Assembly: GCA_963971535.1 (NCBI GenBank)
Contig: OZ020585.1
Location: 152,026,103-152,090,102, forward strand
DNA length: 64,000 nt
Reading direction: 5' to 3'
From: Notolepis coatsorum
Lineage: Eukaryota; Chordata; Actinopteri; Aulopiformes; Paralepididae
In this document: piece after piece, positions 41,222 to 52,828 of the stretch
Position numbering within the stretch: position 1 is the first letter of the stretch
Layout of the letters: each line of letters starts with the position of its first letter
The notes under the pieces: model-generated
The model's input: only the letters and a program-made list of their open reading frames with translations
Told to the model about the DNA's origin: nothing
The model's database searches: none
Made by a program: the position numbers and the translations under genes

Positions 41222-41714
41222 TATTATTATTTTTTTTTTATTGGTCTTTTTCCCCCTCCATTTTCCTCCGATTTTCTCCCATCCCAATGTTAGTCGTATG
41301 CCAATTCCCAGTCCCTTCCTGGTCGCTGCGCTTTACCCCCCACAGTCAGATCATTTGGGAGAGTGGAGGCTACCACGTGCTTCCTCCGACACACGTCCAG
41401 CCAATCACCGCTTCTTTTCACCTGGCAGCGCGGATTCTCATTGAGAGGGCGTAGCGTGTGGGAGGACCACACTATCCCCCTCACGTCCAATCCGCGCTTA
41501 GCAGGCGCCCCGACCGAACTGTAGGAGTCGCTGTTTACAACGACCCGGACCCACCCCGCCAGCTTCTCCCACCCTCTGATACAGCCAATTGTATCAGTGC
41601 AGATGGCCAGCCAAGCTGGTGACAACCCCGGAGCTGTGAGCTGGATTCGAACAGGCGAACCAAGCTCACAGCTCCGGGGCTGGTGACGAACGCAATCTCC
41701 GCTCGACCACCTAA
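41222..41714 (-). mobile_element. tRNA-headed SINE (family A), copy 3
   Basis: The target duplication CAAGGTGCACATT lies at 41209-41221 and 41715-41727. The head on the minus strand has GTGGTCGAGCGGAGATTGCG (box A) and box B GTTCGAATCCAGC. A 26-base part of the head is inverted-duplicated (GAGCTGTGAGC / GCTCACAGCTC). Confidence 0.9.
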
Positions 41715-41906
41715 CAAGGTGCACATTATAAACAAACTGTTCTGTGCCAATATTCAAAACCATGAAGCCTCTCCGCTCAAATTAGTATGGCTATTTGGAC
41801 AAATCTGAGCTGAAACAATTATACTTACAGTATCCGGATAACTGAAACTCACATTTAACCAAAACTTGAAGGAAACAATGTTATTTTTGACAGTGACTTT
41901 TCCCTT

Positions 41907-44900
41907 TCACTCTGCAAGGGTCACCTTTCTTACCAGTATCTTATTCTTGAGGTTGGTCACTTTTGGAGACAGCCTTGTACAATCCAGCTCCAGGAAGAGT
42001 TTCTGGAAGACTTCGAATGTGTACCTGAGATCAAAGAGAGGAAGAAAACCAAAGTAAATTGCATAAATTATCCAGGTTCACTCAAGGTAGGTTAGAAAAA
42101 TGTAAAGGCCTTTAATTCTGTGTACCTTAGTTCCTTGGGATAGGCAAGATTCACTGCATATGCCAACCCAACTAGCATGGAGCAAGCCCTTGGGAAATTA
42201 CCCAGAGCAGTCAGAACTTTCACGCCCTCTATGACGATACCGATGTCGTCGGGACCCTCTGATGTTTCCTTCTTGATTGTGTATATTTTTGTTGTTTGTA
42301 CAGCAAGGTCCTGCGACACACCATCTCCATCAGCATCCTGAAAGGGCACAGCCACAGGAGAAGGTCCTATAATTGAACATCTCCCAAATTCCTTCCTTCC
42401 AACCTTTGGACAAGAAAACCAATGGCCGTATTCACAAAACATCCTTAGGCTTAAAGTTGCCCCCAACCCTTTTCTCTTTTAACATGTGCTTCAACTTACA
42501 TCATACTCTTTTAAGAGCTGATCTGTAGATTCCTCAAGGTACATCACCAAGCCGTGAATGGCAACATCTCTCGTGATGTTGATGCTCGGATTGCTTGGAG
42601 CCTGAAATGGCACAAATAATCATTATTCTTTAGTATATTGCAGTGTGGAGGATGTGAGCAACTGCATCAACTGTGGGCCTATGGACGCCATTACCTACTT
42701 CCTTACTGTTCATTGACTAGTTCAGCTTTCAACACCATAACCCCCCATACTATATTATATGTACCATATTTCAGAGTACATAATTATGAAATGATCCCCA
42801 AAACATTGTCATTACTAAACCATGCATATTTTGTAGGCATAATTATAATAGCTATAGTTTATACAAGATTCTATGCGCTTAAAATTCCCCATCGACCATT
42901 GTAAAATATATGCATGAGTTTGTGTTTTTTGTCGCCTCACGCACACATGTGTGTTGTGTGTAATTACCGTCCATGGTCCAGTAATTATTATTAGAACTCA
43001 AAACACCAAAACTTTGTGGAGTTCTCAATAAGCTGGTCAAATAAGAGTCCATCTCAAAATAAACAGAAATTAACCAGATACAATTTGAAAACTATTTTCC
43101 AACCAGGTGCCCCACATTAACCAGCCGCCAACTGTGTATTTAAAAGGTCTGCAACTATTTCATACTCTTTGTAGAGAGAATGACAAGCTAACAATACCTA
43201 GTGTGTATTTCATATAAGCAATGATATTCCAGCAGTTTGACCACAACATCCGTGAAAATATTAGCAAACAGAAAAGTAATTGAAGAATACCTCAAGGATA
43301 GCCTTCAACCTCATCCCCACGGCACCACCCTTGGACTGGAAGAGGGCCAACAGCTTGGGAGTGTATTCATCCAGCTTGGACATGAACTGTGATTCAAGGT
43401 GCACCATTGTGATTCTTTGAAACTCATCCTGGAGCTGAAAGACAAAAAGGAACATAGAATTGAAGCCTCAAATGGTACAAGTACATTTCTCTTATTTTTT
43501 ATCTACTTTTTCTCCCATTTTCAATTTTTTCTCCCATCCCAATTTCGTATTGTTCAATTTTACCCTCCCCTGTCTCGAACGCTGTTAGGCCATGCCTCCC
43601 ACAGGCCGGCTGCAATGTGGACGAAGCCTTGCATCACGTGTCCCCTCCGGTACACGAGGAGGCAACCATCGCATCTTTGCACCTGCACAGCGCAATCTCT
43701 CAGCGGCGAGGGTCTGCGTGGGAGGGTCACGCCGCCCCCGTTGCTTCCTGATTCTGCTGCGCAGGCGCACCAACCGACCTGTAGGAGTCGCTGTCCACAA
43801 CGTCTGATCCCCACCCACCAGCTTCCCACCCCTAACACTGCCAATTGCGTTAGTATGAACGCCCAGCCAAGCTGGTAGCAATGCCGAGAGCTGGGATCGA
43901 ACCCATGCATCTCCTGCATTATTGGCGAGCGCCTTGCCCACTGCGTCACTTAGCCACCTGTACAAGTGCATTTCTAAAAACTGTATAACCATGAAATAAA
44001 TAAAAACACAAAATGATTCTGAAACTTGATCCGGATATTATTTTGAAAATAGTTGAGAGTACACATTTTGAATTTAAGAGCTAAATATGCAAAACCACCA
44101 GTGCAGTCCTTCACAATGGACTAGGAATATATATCTAATCAGCATGCACTTGTAACTGACATGAGATGGCTCAAATAGAGCGGGCCATCTGGCTTTGATG
44201 TCTTCTACACTGGGTGACTGGTTGACGATTTCATTTCTTCTGTGTGCAAAGGTTTTGGCCATTTCTTCTTTTATCACTTTGCCGTTGTTCCTTTTTGTTA
44301 CTTCAGTGAGTAACTGAATCCTCAGTTGTTCTTGACTTTCTTCATCCTCTCCTGCCGGATAAGGGGGGAGGTAGTTTACCTCCGCTTTTCGGTGCTTTTT
44401 TACATTATTTGCAGACGACTTCTGGTCAGCAGGGCTCTTGCGTTTCAGTGCATTGCACATCACCTCAGGAACACCAAAGCCTCTGAGCTTGGTGCGATAA
44501 TTTGCCATCTTGTATTTGATGCTTTGTTGCCAGCCATAGTAACCCGAGAAGGAGCCGGGTTCCTTGAGACAAGGATATTGTGTGACAAGCGCTTCAGCAA
44601 CAGCACTTATCTGTGCACTTGATGGATAGGCTGTATATGTATATATGGTTTCAGACAACTTTTCAAGTACGTCTGCCTTGACCTTTGAGGTAGTTAGAAG
44701 CGTTCCATTCTTTTTGTAGTCTTCAGTGGCTTTTTCAAGACATATCTGAGTTTCGAATGCAAACTGTGGAATGGAGAACTGCTTTGGCCATGGCTGACTT
44801 CGTTCTGTGGTACTTCGCTTAGGCAGAATAATGGTGTCGTGGGAGGTAGACGATCCAGACTCTGCATTTGCTGCAGTACAGTCTGAACAACATGCAGACT

Positions 44901-45198
44901 CACAGTCACAGTCAGTTTCAGTTCCAGAGGAACTAAGCAAACTTACATCAGAAAGGTTAAGAACAATCGGGGCGCTGTGAACAAGCTTTATAGTGTCTTT
45001 GTGTTTGATTTGGTCACTTTTCTTAAGAGTAAAGTACTCGTTGAATTCAAAGTCCAGATACTGAAGGGTGAAGTCGAGAGGAATAGAAAAGGTCTCCTTT
45101 ACAATGTCTTTCAGCTCCTCCACAGTGGGGGGGATTCCCAATGGAAGGACCAAATTCTCGATCCGATCATCCATCACTACTCGGATCTTCGCCTCCAT
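41907..45198 (-). CDS. SAMD3-like protein, five coding exons
   Basis: Exons, in order on the minus strand: 45198-44161, 43434-43291, 42601-42500, 42337-42126, 42024-41907. All join in frame with GT/AG borders (for example TTTCAG before 43434, GTAAGT after 42500), giving about 537 residues and a TGA at 41907. The ATG at 45198 lies 11 bases after an acceptor (TTAACAG), so a non-coding upstream exon is likely. Residues 1-75 look like a ubiquitin/PB1-type fold (EYFTLKKSDQIKHKDTIKLV). A Ser/Cys-rich linker follows, then a conserved region (SETIYTYTAYPSSAQISAVA, GFGVPEVMCNALKRKSP). The family is annotated in fish as SAM domain-containing protein 3-like and is multicopy, but I see no SAM domain. Function is unknown. 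All exons look intact, unlike the neighbouring gene. Confidence 0.75.
43491..43959 (-). mobile_element. tRNA-headed SINE (family A), copy 4, in an intron
   Basis: The duplication GTACAAGTACATTTCT (43475-43490) against GTACAAGTGCATTTCT (43960-43975). The head in minus orientation reads GTGGCTAAGTGACGCAGTGG and GGGTTCGATCCC. It lies in the first coding intron of the SAMD3-like gene. Confidence 0.9.
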
Positions 45199-45209
45199 CT
45201 TTCCCAGCC

Positions 45210-45605
45210 TGTTAAGAATGTAAATAGACAAAAGTACAATAGCATCATAAGTATTTTATAGATGAGACCAGACAGTGCATGCATGCCATCATTATGAGTC
45301 ATGCAATTGCAAAAAAAAAAGTGGGATAGTTCAACAAAATTTTTATTAAATATGAATTAAAAAAAAATCTAACCATAAAAAGAAAAGTTAGATGTTTGTG
45401 TATGCTGTCAATCATAGTTCTTAGAAAGAATTTCATAAACGGCCAAAATCGTAAACGGCAGATCAGACTCTGAAATCGGCCAAGAAAATTGCCATCTGTG
45501 CATCCCTACTAAAAAGTCATGAAAAAAGCACAAATTATATTACCAGATAAATGGGCTGAGATATAAATATTGTGATTAAGTGTTAACATAATGTATTCCA
45601 ATTAC
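45210..45605. other. Spacer between SAMD3-like and zinc-finger genes
   Basis: AT-rich, with an A-tract at 45311 and a GTGCATCCCTAC motif near 45500 resembling a DNA-transposon end. No coding signal was found. Confidence 0.4.
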
Positions 45606-47409
45606 CTAAAATGCACAGCAAATGTGACGTTTCAGTGTAACAAAGCGTTTTCCTCCAACACTGTACGCAGCCAAGGGGTACACATCACCGAGTTTCTGCT
45701 GCTCCAGGAGTGTCATTTTTCCAGTGTCCACCAGTTGAAAATATCTCAGATGCTCTTCATACCATGCAGCGAGTAACTTCACAATGAAATGTACACAGTT
45801 GTCCAAAATGGCTATCTGAATAATCTCAGCGAAGTCAGGTAGTCCGCCAGTAGAGCCATAGGACAAGATCATCCCAACAGTATACCTGGTTCCATAGTAG
45901 GCAACAGAAGTGGCCAACTGCACACTAGACAGAAGTGGTGACATTTCTCTTAAAGTTTCCTGTATGTCTGAATGCAGCACATCTAAAGGCATCACTGATA
46001 TTTTTGTGACACACAAGGCTGGTTTTCCCACATCTGATGTCCCATGCATGTGGTATGCCATCATCATCTGATGTCTTGTAGCAAGGCTGAACACTACATT
46101 TCGGAAGTTGTTTGTGTGCCTCACAACTTGTTTAAAAAAAGCTGTGCTTAGCTTCGAAGCGCATTGTCCACACATCAACCAGAGGCCCATATTTTTCTAT
46201 CAATGCAGGATAGTGTTCCAAAAAATGGTGTTTGGGTATCAGCTTCTCTTCAGGAAACACTTGTAAGAACCTGTCACGATGTTCAGATATTTTACAATCA
46301 AGGTACGCAATACTTTCAACTGTGTGAACAGGGGCAACCACCAATTCAACTATGTCTTTTAAAGTCAGAAGAACTTGCCATGCAGAATCACCCTGAGGTA
46401 CCCGCGAACCAACAATGAGCGGCAACAACCGTATTAGGGCCCAATTTTCATGTGCATTTCCACCTACAGTTTTGCGAACAATGTAGCTTTGTGGGATTGC
46501 TTGAGGACTGTTGGCTTTGTCCGAGCCCTTATAGGCAAAATCTCTGATTAAGTCATTGAGTACCGTCAAATTAAAGTACTTCTTCTTGGTGAAAATAGAC
46601 AAAGTAAAAGTGATTCAATCTATCAGTCAATGGACATGAGCGCTTAAAGCCAAAACAATGTTTTAAAGTTGGATTTTCTCTCACTGTTTGCACATGCAAA
46701 TTATAGTCCTCCTTTGTCCGAGGTGGAAACACTCCAGTCCGCACTTCGTGTGTCTGGTACTCTGAAGAATGTCCAAGACAAAATCTACAAATGTATGGTC
46801 CAGTGAAACTTTCAACAAATCCAGAAATGGAATGTGCACCAAGATTATCAGCCACAACACAGTGTACTGTCCCTTTAATATTTTTTCCCACACTGGCAAT
46901 GAAAATGTCTTCCTGTTCTAGAGTGGCCAGATCCTTCAAGAGTGGTTTCAAAACGACTTTGTATCCAAACTGTTTTACATCAACAGCTTTGCAAAGTAAA
47001 GCTAGGTATATTGACGTCAATGCAGATTGCAACTTGGATGGCACATTAGCCAAAAGCCAATAAACAGCTGTTATTTTGTGATTTTTCTTCTCGAAGTTCC
47101 TAGTGGGTTACACACCTCAAAGTCATCAACATAAAGGATTAGAGAGAGTCTTATTTCTTCTCCAGCATAGAAGTCACTTTGCTTAAAAAATGTACCATCA
47201 CGAATTGACTTAATATGTCCAGTACTGTTTGAATGTCTCGACAAGGTTCTCTTTGCAATATCTTTGTTCTTCAAGACTACCTGCAACGTCTTGAAAATAG
47301 GCACATATTGAAAGCACTTGTTCTTTTGAGAATCAAGGATATATTCAACAGGATCAACAGACTGGAAATTCTCCTTAAAATACTTTCTTCTCTTAAAAGC
47401 CGAACCAAG
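45606..47409 (-). pseudogene. Zinc-finger/transposase-like gene, C-terminal part
   Basis: This continues the gene begun at 62937, separated from it by the L1 insertion. From the L1 junction it reads KRRKYFKENFQSVDPVEYIL, LILYVDDFEVCNPLGTSRRK, then frame 47053 (GTVHCVVADNLGAHSISGF, then CRFC), frame 46602 (GGNAHENWALIRLLPLIVG, PKHHFLEHYPALIEKYGPL, WTMRFEAKHSFF) and frame 46190 to a stop at 45606. The D of VDDFEV, the D of VADNLGAH and the E of RFEAKHSF are spaced like a D/D/E nuclease triad, but this is inference. Single-base shifts lie near 47072 and 46140; near 46600 a stretch of roughly 80-90 bases seems deleted. The family is intronless and multicopy in fish. The gene is dead here. Confidence 0.65.
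47395..47409 (+). repeat. Target duplication of the L1 element, left copy
   Basis: AAAAGCCGAACCAAG is repeated exactly at 62140-62154. Removing the insert restores the frame of the zinc-finger gene (ASGPLGSA joined to KRRKYFKENF). Confidence 0.9.
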
Positions 47410-47584
47410 GTCGTCAAGAAAAGCTTCAGGGGCTTCCGGTATGAGAGCAGACGGGTAGCAAACATGCGGTAGAGCTCCTGGTCAAATGAGCGAAAAAACG
47501 GATAAATAAAGACCCGAAAAGTGATTAAAAATAAAGATGCACACGAGAAGTAAGGAGGAGACAACAATTGCGAAGGAAAGAGAA

Positions 47585-48646
47585 ATGGAGGACTCACGAA
47601 AAGAGCAGAATTTGAAGGAACAGAGCCCCCGAAACGAGGCTGAGAAGGGATAGGCGGAGGAAGGGGGAGGTTCGGCTGAGACAGACACGGGAATGCCAGG
47701 ATGGGCCGTGGTCATGCAGGCCGGAATATTGGCGACCATTAAATTGAACACGGACACGATGCAGGCGACCATACAAATGAACACGGACACGATAAGGAAC
47801 GATATTGGGAAGCTACGGGAGGAATTGAGGAAGGAACAGGAGGACTTCAGAGGCGAAATAAATACAGAACTCAAAATGGTGGATGAGAAGATGGCGGATC
47901 AGGATAGAAATGTAACCGAGCTACAAACAAGAGTGGCGCAAGCAGAAGAATGGAATACAGAGATACACGAGGTATTAACAAAAGCGATTCAACAACAAGA
48001 AAAGATGGAGACAAAGATGTCGGACATGGAGGGGAGGTCACGGAGAAATAACATCAGAATATGGGGATTGAAAGAAGGAGTCGAAGGGGAATCGGTGACC
48101 CTATATGTGGAAAAGCTTATCAAAGAACAACTGAAGGAGACGGGACTGGAAAAAATGGAGATACAGAGGGCCCACAGAGCGCTGGCACCGAGACCACAAC
48201 CGGACAGACCCCCGAGGGCAGTGATTATTAACTTTCTAAGATTCGAGGTTAAGGAATTGGTACTCAGAACCGCGTGGACCAAGAAGATAGAAATCGAGGG
48301 GAAAAGACTGTCGTTTGATCACGACTACTCGACAGCGGTGGCAATAACACGCAGGTCTTACGCGGGACTGAAGAGAATTCTGAAAGAAAATGGAATGAAA
48401 TTCCAATCACCCATGACCTCGCTAAGGATCCACTGGAAGGAAGGGACGGTGATATACGCGACGGCGCGGGAGGCGGCGGGAGAGATGAGGCGACGGGGGA
48501 TGCAGACGGCGGAGGACGGAGACGGAAGGAGACAGGAGGACCAGACGCTGAGCCTGCAGCAGAGATTGGAGAAAGCATGCAGGTGGACCAGAGTAGGAGA
48601 TCGGAACCCGGGAGAGGAGGGAGGAGAGAGAAGAAGGCCGAGGTGA
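47585..48646 (+). pseudogene. L1 ORF1 protein
   Basis: The frame is open from ATG 47693 for 317 residues. An upstream ATG at 47585 is in the same frame but separated by a TAG (47651-47653), so the original start was probably 47585. Residues 10-110 (from 47693) form a coiled coil rich in Glu, Lys and Thr, consistent with trimerisation. Then an RRM-like segment (NNIRIWGLKEGVEGES) and the C-terminal domain (RLSFDHDYSTAVAITRRSYA, LRIHWKEGTVIYATAREAA). This protein binds L1 RNA and acts as a nucleic-acid chaperone. Confidence 0.85.
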
Positions 48647-49262
48647 GACGTGACAGACCGAGGGCGGAGACAGACGAGGAGGCCAGAGACGGAGAAGGAG
48701 GGGACAGGAGGCGGGAGGAGACGAACGGATGAGCACACGCACAAGAGATTGAAAAAACTACCCAAATAGAGACAAAATATAGAAACTGAAATAACATATA
48801 CATAAACACACATTCCCATGTAGATACAAGGTATAGGAACAGACATAACATATGCATGGACATGCAATACAAATGCTGATGAAGGAAATAAAGGGAAATA
48901 TAATTAGGTATAATAGACGGAACACAAAATATATTGAAACAAATACATAGACACACGCTGCGAGTAGCACAGTTGGAAGGAATTAAGGGGATAAATAAAC
49001 ATCACATAGAGAATAGAGGGGAGGAAAAGAAAGTAAGAGGGGTACACAGGGGACACCACACACTTGTTTGGGAGGAAGGAGGGACATTGGAACATGTGAG
49101 CCACATTGAGAGAGACCTAGGAAATGGGGATCTTTGGACAGGAAAGAAGGACACAGAGCGCTTTTGACCAGGAGCTCGACAGCACTAAAAACAGCAAGAA
49201 GGCTGGACAAATATGACGAGCGGTTGGGGGCAAGGGTTTCAGACCCCCAAGCCGTCAGGAGG
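48647..49262 (+). other. L1 inter-ORF region, first part
   Basis: No long frame on the + strand. It is interrupted by the opposite-strand LINE and resumes at about 52620-52828. Confidence 0.5.
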
Positions 49263-49745
49263 AGATTGATTGATTGATTGAAAACTTTATTAACAGATTG
49301 CAGAATGGGTACAGTACAGTACAGCTCAATACATACAATTGTTAAGGGGATGCAGACCAGAGAAAGACTTTCATCTTGTTTACATCAGGGTCCCCCATTT
49401 TCAATTAATCGTAACATATATGACATACATGACATACAGATAGACAGTACTGCTACATCTATACATTTATGACATACCAGATTTGCAATTACAGTACTGT
49501 TTGTGATACAAAGAGTCCAGAAAAAAAGAGTATATACATTTGACGTAGAAACTGTAGATTGGATTGGGTAGGTGGGGGTGGGGGGGGACTGTACATTGGA
49601 GGTGGTTGGGTGGGTGGGGGGGGGTTGGGTAGGAGGGGTGGGGGGGGGACACTGTACAACTGTACAAACAAAACTGTACATTGGATTATTGACAATACCA
49701 TACTTGGTAATTTACTGTACATTGGAGGGGGTTGTGTTCGGACAT

Positions 49746-50639
49746 TTACAGGGGCCAGTTTCGAGTTGCAGTCTCCCTTAGGTGTTTTTTGAGAGTGTTT
49801 TTGAAAGTGGGTAGTGATTCACATTCCTTTACAGCTTTGGGTAGGGCGTTCCACATTGATGTGGCATAATTGCGAAACGTGTTTAGTCCCTTGTTTGAGC
49901 CGAATCTGGGTTTAACATGATTTGTGGAGCTCCCTCTGGTGTTGTGATCGTGGTATTCACTGACCTTTGGGAAGTATTTTGACATGTACATGGGTACCTT
50001 GGTTGTGTAGTGTATCTTGTAGACCAGGCCCATTGCAAGTTGCTGTACTCTGTCGTCTACTCTAAGCCATCCTAGGTTGTCAAAGTGGGCAGGGGCGAGG
50101 TGGGTTCTAGGAGTAAGGTCAAGCAGTAGTCTGACCAGTTTGTTTTGAGATGTTTGTAATTTTGTTTTTAGCGCCTTTGAGGTGCTTTGGTACCATGAGG
50201 TGCAAGCATAGTCGTAGTACCCTTGAATGAGTGCTCCTGCTAGAGTCTTCAGGGTATTCTTGTTTACCAGTGAGGAGATCCGGTACAAGAATCGAGTTCG
50301 TTGGTTGACTTTTTTTATTACATTGGATGCCATTTTGTCACAGGAAAGATTTGCCTCTAGGATGGAACCCAGGGAGGTAATATCTTCTTTCCTTGTGACA
50401 ATATTGTCACCCACTGTAACTGAGAAGCCGTCGGTCTTGCTGAGTTTGTTATTTGAACCGAAGAGAATGGACTCTGTTTTGCCCATGTGTAATGATAGTT
50501 TGTTATCAGCGAGCCATATGCAGATTTTGCCTAGTTCTGAGCTGAGGGTTTTTTCAACCTGTAACTTGTTCTTGTCAGAGACCAGCAGGGCTGAGTCGTC
50601 CGCAAACAGGAACAAGTTGCAGTCACAAGCTGACGACAT
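49746..50639 (-). pseudogene. LINE RT, C-terminal half
   Basis: 297 residues: LFLFADDSALLVS (FADD catalytic motif), WLADNKLSLHMGKTESILFG, VIKKVNQRTRFLYRISSLVN, YYDYACTSWYQS, then RGSSTNHVKPRFGSNKG and the C-terminus TFKNTLKKHLRETATRNWPL with a stop at 49746. It is in a different frame from the upstream half because of a C/G homopolymer near 50711-50720. Confidence 0.85.
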
Positions 50640-50640
50640 G

Positions 50641-52308
50641 TCATTTGCATAAATTAGGAACAGTAGCGGACCTAGTATGCTTCCTTGTGGAACACCACAG
50701 CTTACTGTGAGGGGGGGGGGATAGGGTACCGTTTACCTCCACCATCTGCTCTCTCCCCTCCAGGTAGCATTGCATCCAGCTCACTGATAGACTATCAAAA
50801 CCAATTGCTTTTAGCTTGTCAATCAGAATGGTGTGATTGACAGTGTCGAAGGCCTTTTGTAGGTCCAGCATGACCATGCCGCAGTATTTGCCCGCGTCCA
50901 CCTCTTGTTTGATGTGGTCGTTTAAATAGAGAAGGCATGTGTCAGTGGAGTGGGATGTTCTGAAGCCAGATTGGAATTCGTAGATTAGATTTTTTTCCAC
51001 AAGGTATTTTTCGACCTGTTCGTATACAATTTTTTCCATGACTTTCGAGATGGAGGTAAGGATAGAAACAGGGCGGTAGTTGCCTGGGTCTAATTTACTG
51101 CCTTTTTTGTGCAGAGGGGTCACTATCGCAATTTTGAAGTCCTTGGGGACGTGTCCCTGTTTTATGGAGAGGTTTATTATGTGTGTGATGACTGGGGTGA
51201 TGGCGGCTGCTGAGTCTCTGAGGAATTTGGAGGGGATGTTGTCATGGCCAGTGGCCTTGTTAGGTTGGAGGGCGCTCAGTTTTTTGAGTACCTCATCTGT
51301 TGTTACCATTTCCAGTTTGAAGTCATCTTTGTGGACCCCTAGATTCTTGTAGTATGCTACTATGTGTTCTACCCCATAATGCCCTGAGTGGGAGGGTAGT
51401 TTGTTGTGTACCAGTGTTGTGGCTATGTTTGTGAAGAAACTATTTAAGTAATTGGCTACGTCCAGCTTTTCTGTGATGAGCGTGTTGTCCGTCTTTATGT
51501 TTATGTTTGAGAATCTGGTTTTAAGTTTTTTACTGCAGCCTAGTTGGTTATTGAGTAATTTCCAAAGTTCACATGGTTTGTTTTTGTTTTCCTCGGTTTT
51601 GTCATTGGTGATTTTTTTTTTTGCTGTTTTGATCATGGAGTTTACATCATTTCTTAGTCTGTTTCTTTCCAGTTTGAGTTCAGTCACGTGGGCTTGGAGT
51701 TCACTGCTCGTGCTTATGGTAAGCTTTGACTGACTTTTACGAAACTCAGAGCATTTTTTGTCTCTGATTTTCATAGCGGTCAGTATTTCAGCGTGCATCC
51801 ACGGCTCCGCGCGATCTTTTACCCTGGTGGTTCTTAGGGGGGCCATGTTGTTTAGTATCGTTGAAAATTTGGTTTTGAAGCCAAGCCATGTTTCTTCAAC
51901 CAGTGTACCATTGAGCTCATCTGACCAGTCCAGACCCTCCAGTTCAAGGTTAAAGGCCTCGCTAGAGTAGGTTTTGAGGTCTCTAGATGTGACTGTTTTG
52001 TGACAGCCAGCCTTTTGTTTTAGCTTTTTGCGCGTACAGAATATCATATAATGATCACTTAACCCGCATGCTATAACCCCTTTATTGGCGATCTTGGACT
52101 TGTCAGAGGTCAGGATGAGGTCAATGGTAGTCTGAGTTGACTCACACACACGTGTGGGTTGTGTGATTAGCTGGCCGAGGCCGTGCAGATCACAAAACCT
52201 ATTGTAGGATTTGAAGACGGGTGCATCTTTTTGTTGCATATCCGTGTTCCAATCCCCAATAAGAATCATTTCTGTATCCTCAGCTCCAGCTAAGCACGCA
52301 TCCAACAC
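50641..52308 (-). pseudogene. LINE endonuclease end and RT first half
   Basis: 555 residues: APE-type endonuclease end (ILIGDWNTDMQQ, LSDHYMIF), linker, and RT fingers and palm (NKATGHDNIPSKFL, PLHKKGSKLDPGNYRPVSIL, MVMLDLQKAFDTVNHTIL with the first catalytic Asp). The last ~29 residues (SPPPHSKLWCSTRKH...) are out of frame after the homopolymer. The endonuclease start is found in other frames up to about 52600 (LVRNDRNRHGGGVCMYI near 52480). Confidence 0.85.
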
Positions 52309-52828
52309 ATCATAAAAGCCATTTTGGTCTGGCGGTCTGTAAATTGTGCCGACTAGAACAGATTTAGCCCTTTCAAATAGAATTTCTACAAAAACAGTTT
52401 CAATAGCCTCATGATCTAGGTCTGTACGGTTAATAATTTGGTGTCTTTATGGATGTACATACAGACACCTCCTCCATGCCTGTTCCTGTCGTTGCGGACT
52501 AAAGAATAGTTCTCTAATTCAATTTCCGGGTCTGTTACTGATGAGTCCAGTTTAGTTTCTGAGAAACATAGTATGTTTACCTTACCGCTACTGAAATGTT
52601 GTCTTATTTCTTAGGCCTCTCACTAGGAGAGCAGTTACTCCTCACCCACCAGCAGGGGACAGGGGGGGACACAGGGACCCCCGAACGCCTTGGGAGCACT
52701 TTATGTAGAGTTTATGTTTTTTATTTATGTTAATCATTATATGTATTCGGTGAAGAGAGCGGAGGCTACAACCGGAGGGGGAAATATATGTGACATGGGG
52801 GGGACTGACAGACGAAAGAAGAAGAAAG

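Larger units (their letters stand above)
49263..52620 (-). mobile_element. CR1/Jockey-group LINE, 5' truncated
   Basis: It sits in minus orientation inside the L1. The 3' tail is TTGATTGA repeats (49263-49279 on +). 3' UTR 49280-49745, then RT and endonuclease. Other 3' pieces of this family occur at 13388-13800 and 55790-55945. The 5' junction with L1 is approximate. Confidence 0.8.

Noticed and set aside
48264-48956. 230-codon minus-strand frame over L1 ORF1
   Set aside because: Ser/Leu/Pro-rich antisense shadow of ORF1 with no recognisable domain.
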